Source of the DNA: Goniomonas avonlea
Lineage: Eukaryota > Cryptophyceae > Goniomonadida > Goniomonadaceae
DNA: 10,660 nt
Assembly: GCA_003573635.1 (NCBI GenBank)
Contig: QUTJ01031282.1
Span: forward strand, 1 to 10,660
Reading direction: 5' to 3'
The stretch's first letter is position 1. The number at the start of each line of letters is the position of its first letter. The notes below the pieces were generated by a model, which saw only the letters and a program-made list of their open reading frames with translations, was not told the DNA's origin and ran no database searches. This document shows positions 8,701 through 10,660 of this stretch, in pieces. The position numbers and the translations under genes were made by a program.

Positions 8701-10660
8701 GCCGCCTCCTGCGCCTCCATTGTGGTTGCAGCCTCGGCGCTTGAAGACTCCGAGCCTGATGTCCGTGCCGCTGCGGGTGAGCTCTCGCAGACTTGCACTC
8801 GCTCGCAGACGCACGCTCCTGCACTCTTACACTCACGCGCATACAGACGCACGCTCCTGCACTCTTACACTCACGCGCATACAGACGCAGGCTCCTGCTG
8901 TCGGCGCAGCTCTCTTATACTCACACTCCCGGTTCGTAGATCGACACAGCTCTCTTACGCAGCTCTTGACGCTCACACATGTATACACCCCGGTGTCGGT
9001 GTTCGTTGCCCCTCCAAGTCCAGTCAACATGGCGCCTCGATCAGAGTCAACAGATTGACGTGTGATCTCATGGGGTGCCGGGGGTGACAGATGTGCACTG
9101 GGAGGTGTGAAAACTCTCAACCTCAGTAATTGCCTTGGGATGACTGATGTGAGTGCACTGGGAGGTGTGACAACTCTTGACCTCAGTTGGTGCCGTGGGG
9201 TGACAGATTTGAGTGTACTGGGAGGTGTGACAACCCAACCAAGCCCCGCCTTGAGTCACCCTCTAAGCTAACGTTGCCCGCAGCGGAGGCGATGTGTACA
9301 CTGAGCCAGGGGGAAGGGGGATGTGCTCGTGGGTTTGCGGTTGACGCCGTCGCCGCGCGATTGAATCACGCCGACGCTGGTGTTCGCAAGGTGCGGTCCT
9401 TGCAGCTTGAGCCATGACACCAAGTGACACCAAGGTACCGGCGCCCCCACAACACACGGTCTCTCGGATGCTGACAAATGATAAGTATCTCCTCCCGTAT
9501 CCAGTCTCTAATCCACGTCTCCCTTCCGTACATTATCAGCCTGACCAACATGAATGGTGCATAGTCATGGAAACATCCGGCCTGCCGGAGGGCGGACTCT
9601 CTCTGAATCCCTGGTTCACACATGTCGGTAATTGGAGGCTATCTGAGACTCTGAAAGACACCAAGTGACACCAAGGTGCCGACAACGTCCCTGGCAGGGT
9701 GCGGTGGAGGCTCTGCGAGAACTTGGAGCTGCCGAAGACACTCTAAATAGCAAGTCTCCTCGCGACAAGGAGCACCTCAAGGTGATCTCTTCTGCTTTTT
9801 TCTCCCCAATCGTGTTTCTCACTGTCTCGCGCTCTCTCTCGCTCTCCCTCCCTCCCTCCCTCCCTTATTGCTGGACTCCCCTGTGTCGCTGGCCCTGTTC
9901 GTCCTCGACGCTGTTCATTCCATGATGCTTAATTCTGTGTGTTGGCTGTTTATCACGATGCTTCCACACCAACCGTCGCACCCCCCCCTAACGGGACCCG
10001 TCAGTGGCCGCAGCAGCCGCCTGTGGTGCGAGTGCCCTCGGATGACACGATACAGAGCGGAGAACTGTCGCCGTGCACCGCAGAGCACGCCAAGGCCGTC
10101 GAGGTCCTCATGGCTCACCTCGGCGACGCTGATCCCCAGGTATCCCGCAGTGTTTTTGTCAGAATGACAGACGTTGGTTCATGAGTCTCTCTCCATAGCC
10201 TCGCTCATGGCTCACCTCGGCAGGTATCCCGCAGCGTTAGGCCCGAGCAACATTCGCTTGGTTTTGTCAGAGCGACAGATGTTGGTTCCTGAATCTGTGT
10301 CGAGCTTCAATCGTTCTATCACGGACACAACTGTGCTTGGTCCCCTTGTACTGTCTTGCATCTCTTGGCGAACACACGGGACACACCTGCCACTCGGCAA
10401 AGACTAGCAGCAGTCAGCGTGCGCAGGCGAACGGGGTCTGGCGCAGAGGGAACAGGGTGACCAACAGGGTCGAGGCCATGCGTTGACCCGCACGATGGGC
10501 CGACGAGACTACGCAGCCGCGACGGGTGCGACGAGAGTCTTAACGCAGCCGCGACAGCGACGAGAGTCTAACGCAGCCGCGACACAGGGTGCGACGAGAG
10601 TCTAACGCAGCGCGGCACAGGTGCGGCGAGACGCAGTGGCCGCCCTCGGCGAGCTGGCGT
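5726..10660 (+). CDS. HEAT-repeat protein (EZ/PBS-lyase type), 11 exons, 3' end beyond window
   Basis: Exons: 5726-6826, 6871-6996, 7136-7209, 7423-7549, 7774-7914, 8256-8480, 8650-8776, 9284-9390, 9698-9781, 10005-10139, 10621-10660. All ten introns are GT-AG and every join keeps the frame, giving 762 residues so far. The protein is a near-continuous array of about 33-38-residue helical repeats with the pattern A-x-x-x-L-x-D-x-D-x-x-V-R-x-x-A-x-x-A-L-x-x-L-A-x-x-G-D; about 11 are in exon 1 alone. Such arrays form curved solenoids that bind other proteins. Phycobilisome lyases share the fold, but nothing here shows lyase function, so a scaffold role is the safe reading. Repeats decay toward the 3' half, with an insert around exon 5 (Trp, Gly, Asp) and a Pro/Ser-rich linker in exon 10. 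The exon 10 acceptor (10004) is ambiguous among three nearby in-frame AGs. The start at 5726 begins directly in a repeat; its -3 base is C, a weak context. Confidence 0.93.
7597..7655. repeat. Purine-rich tract in HEAT intron 4
   Basis: Nearly 60 bases of almost pure G and A, including a run of seven G, lie inside intron 4 (7550-7773). It is low complexity and has no coding pattern. Such tracts can form triplex or quadruplex structures; no effect is shown. Confidence 0.75.
7904..8110 (+). repeat. Tandem duplication spanning the exon 5 / intron 5 junction
   Basis: The segment starting cgcgacctgaggtcagttgc at 7904 recurs at 7998 as cgcgacgtgaggccagttgc, a 94-base offset. Similarity continues through cttcgtgtctgtggtg and ends with a shared gtgtccgtgtg(a/g)catcg at about 7981-7999 and 8094-8111. 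The first copy holds the last codons of exon 5 and the donor GAG|gt; in the second copy the donor reads gc. Intron 5 (7915-8255, 341 nt) is largely made of this GT-rich duplication. Nothing else is seen in it. Confidence 0.75.
8807..8898. repeat. 38-bp minisatellite in HEAT intron 7
   Basis: Two identical 38-base units (8807-8844, 8845-8882) start agacgcacgctcctgc, followed by a partial third from 8883 with one mismatch in its first 16 bases. Near-identity suggests a recent duplication. Diverged pieces (gcagctctctta...) continue downstream to about 8970. The intron is 8777-9283 (507 nt). Confidence 0.9.
9071..9235 (+). pseudogene. Leucine-rich-repeat fragment inside HEAT intron 7
   Basis: Two 60-base tandem units (9098-9157, 9158-9217) and a third partial one (9218-9235) encode 20-residue repeats of the form LGGVxTLxLSxCxGxTDxSx, a cysteine-containing leucine-rich-repeat type. 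A degraded unit at 9071-9097 is out of frame because agtg is missing from the expected gatgtgagtgcactg. The frame reaches a stop at 9269-9271 and has no good start. Splicing exon 7 directly to exon 8 restores the HEAT array, so this block is intronic. It is on the same strand as the host gene. It is best read as a relic or inserted piece of an LRR gene family. Confidence 0.75.
9390..9705 (+). mobile_element. Possible introner-like insertion forming HEAT intron 8
   Basis: Intron 8 (9391-9697) is bounded by an 8-base direct repeat ggtgcggt: 9390-9397 covers the last exon base and the donor, 9698-9705 is the start of exon 9. Inside, near both ends, lies a 25-base direct repeat (9416-9440 and 9657-9681, one mismatch), itself built from gacaccaag twice. 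The 216 bases between show no coding signal. The layout fits an insertion with target duplication in which the duplicated target supplies the donor, as described for transposon-borne introners in some algae. No convincing terminal inverted repeats are seen, and gtgcgg is also a common Val-Arg codon pair in this gene, so chance is possible. Confidence 0.35.
9831..9865. repeat. Pyrimidine microsatellite (CT then CCCT) in HEAT intron 9
   Basis: A CT run passes into a tetranucleotide run of ccct units within intron 9 (9782-10004). It is far from the acceptor, so it is not the normal pyrimidine tract. The tract before the acceptor is the C-run followed by ctaac at about 9981-9992, a good branch-site match. 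Confidence 0.85.
10107..10300 (+). repeat. Tandem duplication spanning the exon 10 / intron 10 junction
   Basis: The 18 bases ctcatggctcacctcggc of exon 10 (10107-10124) recur identically at 10204-10221. Then aggtatcccgcag, which contains the true donor (gt at 10140), recurs with a second donor at 10224. Similarity continues: ttttgtcagaatgacagacgttggttc near 10153 and ttttgtcagagcgacagatgttggttc near 10262. The second copy has lost 13 exon bases (gacgctgatcccc) and gained about 20 in the intron part. Use of the copy's donor would meet an in-frame TGA. Confidence 0.8.
10501..10636 (+). repeat. Tandem array of the intron 10 / exon 11 acceptor junction
   Basis: Units carrying cgacgag begin at 10501, 10529, 10558 and 10592, and the exon itself has cggcgag at 10624, so the period is 28-34 bases. 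Each unit resembles the true junction gcggcacag|GTGCGGCGAGACGCAG, for example cgcgacacagggtgcgacgagag at 10579-10600. Several contain possible acceptor AGs, but most continue into an in-frame TAA. Intron 10 (10140-10620, 481 nt) thus has duplicated material at both ends. The stretch between, about 10300-10500, shows nothing recognisable. Confidence 0.8.

Noticed and set aside
7964-8842. 292-residue open frame on the minus strand
   Set aside because: It is antisense to HEAT exons 6 and 7 and their introns, rich in Arg, Thr and His from GT/CA-rich repeats, and shows no family pattern.
8807-8898. CRISPR-like array
   Set aside because: The units abut with no unique spacers, and this is a eukaryotic intron.
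9062-9271. Leucine-rich-repeat frame as a separate gene or HEAT exon
   Set aside because: No proper start, frameshift upstream and a stop soon after. Joining HEAT exons 7 and 8 around it restores the repeat pattern.

Overview
This is nuclear DNA of a eukaryote. Coding regions are broken by GT-AG introns, many only 40-50 nt long. Three gene families could be rebuilt exon by exon because each splice restores a conserved protein motif. There are no bacterial operon signals. The compact intergenic spaces, tiny introns, an EZ/PBS-lyase-type HEAT-repeat protein and a fragment of a short 20-residue leucine-rich repeat suggest a unicellular protist, perhaps an alga. No marker here fixes the lineage.

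Layout, left to right. (1) Positions 1-1740, minus strand: adenylosuccinate synthetase, nine exons in the window, C-terminus cut off by the window edge. (2) Positions 1741-2776: about 1 kb of divergent intergenic DNA. (3) Positions 2777-3676, plus strand: an intronless, serine-rich, mostly disordered 299-aa protein of unknown function. (4) Positions 3677-4207: convergent intergenic DNA with short direct and inverted repeats. (5) Positions 4208-5630, minus strand: a complete eight-exon alpha/beta hydrolase of the ABHD13/Bem46 type, 336 aa. (6) Positions 5631-5725: a 95-bp divergent gap. (7) Positions 5726 to the window end, plus strand: a HEAT-repeat protein, 11 exons so far and at least 762 aa, still open at the edge.

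The genes do not form a pathway. One is purine synthesis, one a lipid-hydrolase-like enzyme, one a scaffold-like repeat protein and one unknown. The interest lies in intron structure. Tandem duplications straddle splice junctions in at least three introns (AdSS intron 8, HEAT introns 5 and 10). One HEAT intron has duplication-like flanks (8-bp direct repeat plus 25-bp internal repeats). Another holds a decayed leucine-rich-repeat fragment. Several HEAT introns sit at the same site of the protein repeat. In all three spliced genes introns tend to lengthen from 5' to 3'. Together these suggest a genome in which introns are still forming, growing or spreading, but that is inference from one window.
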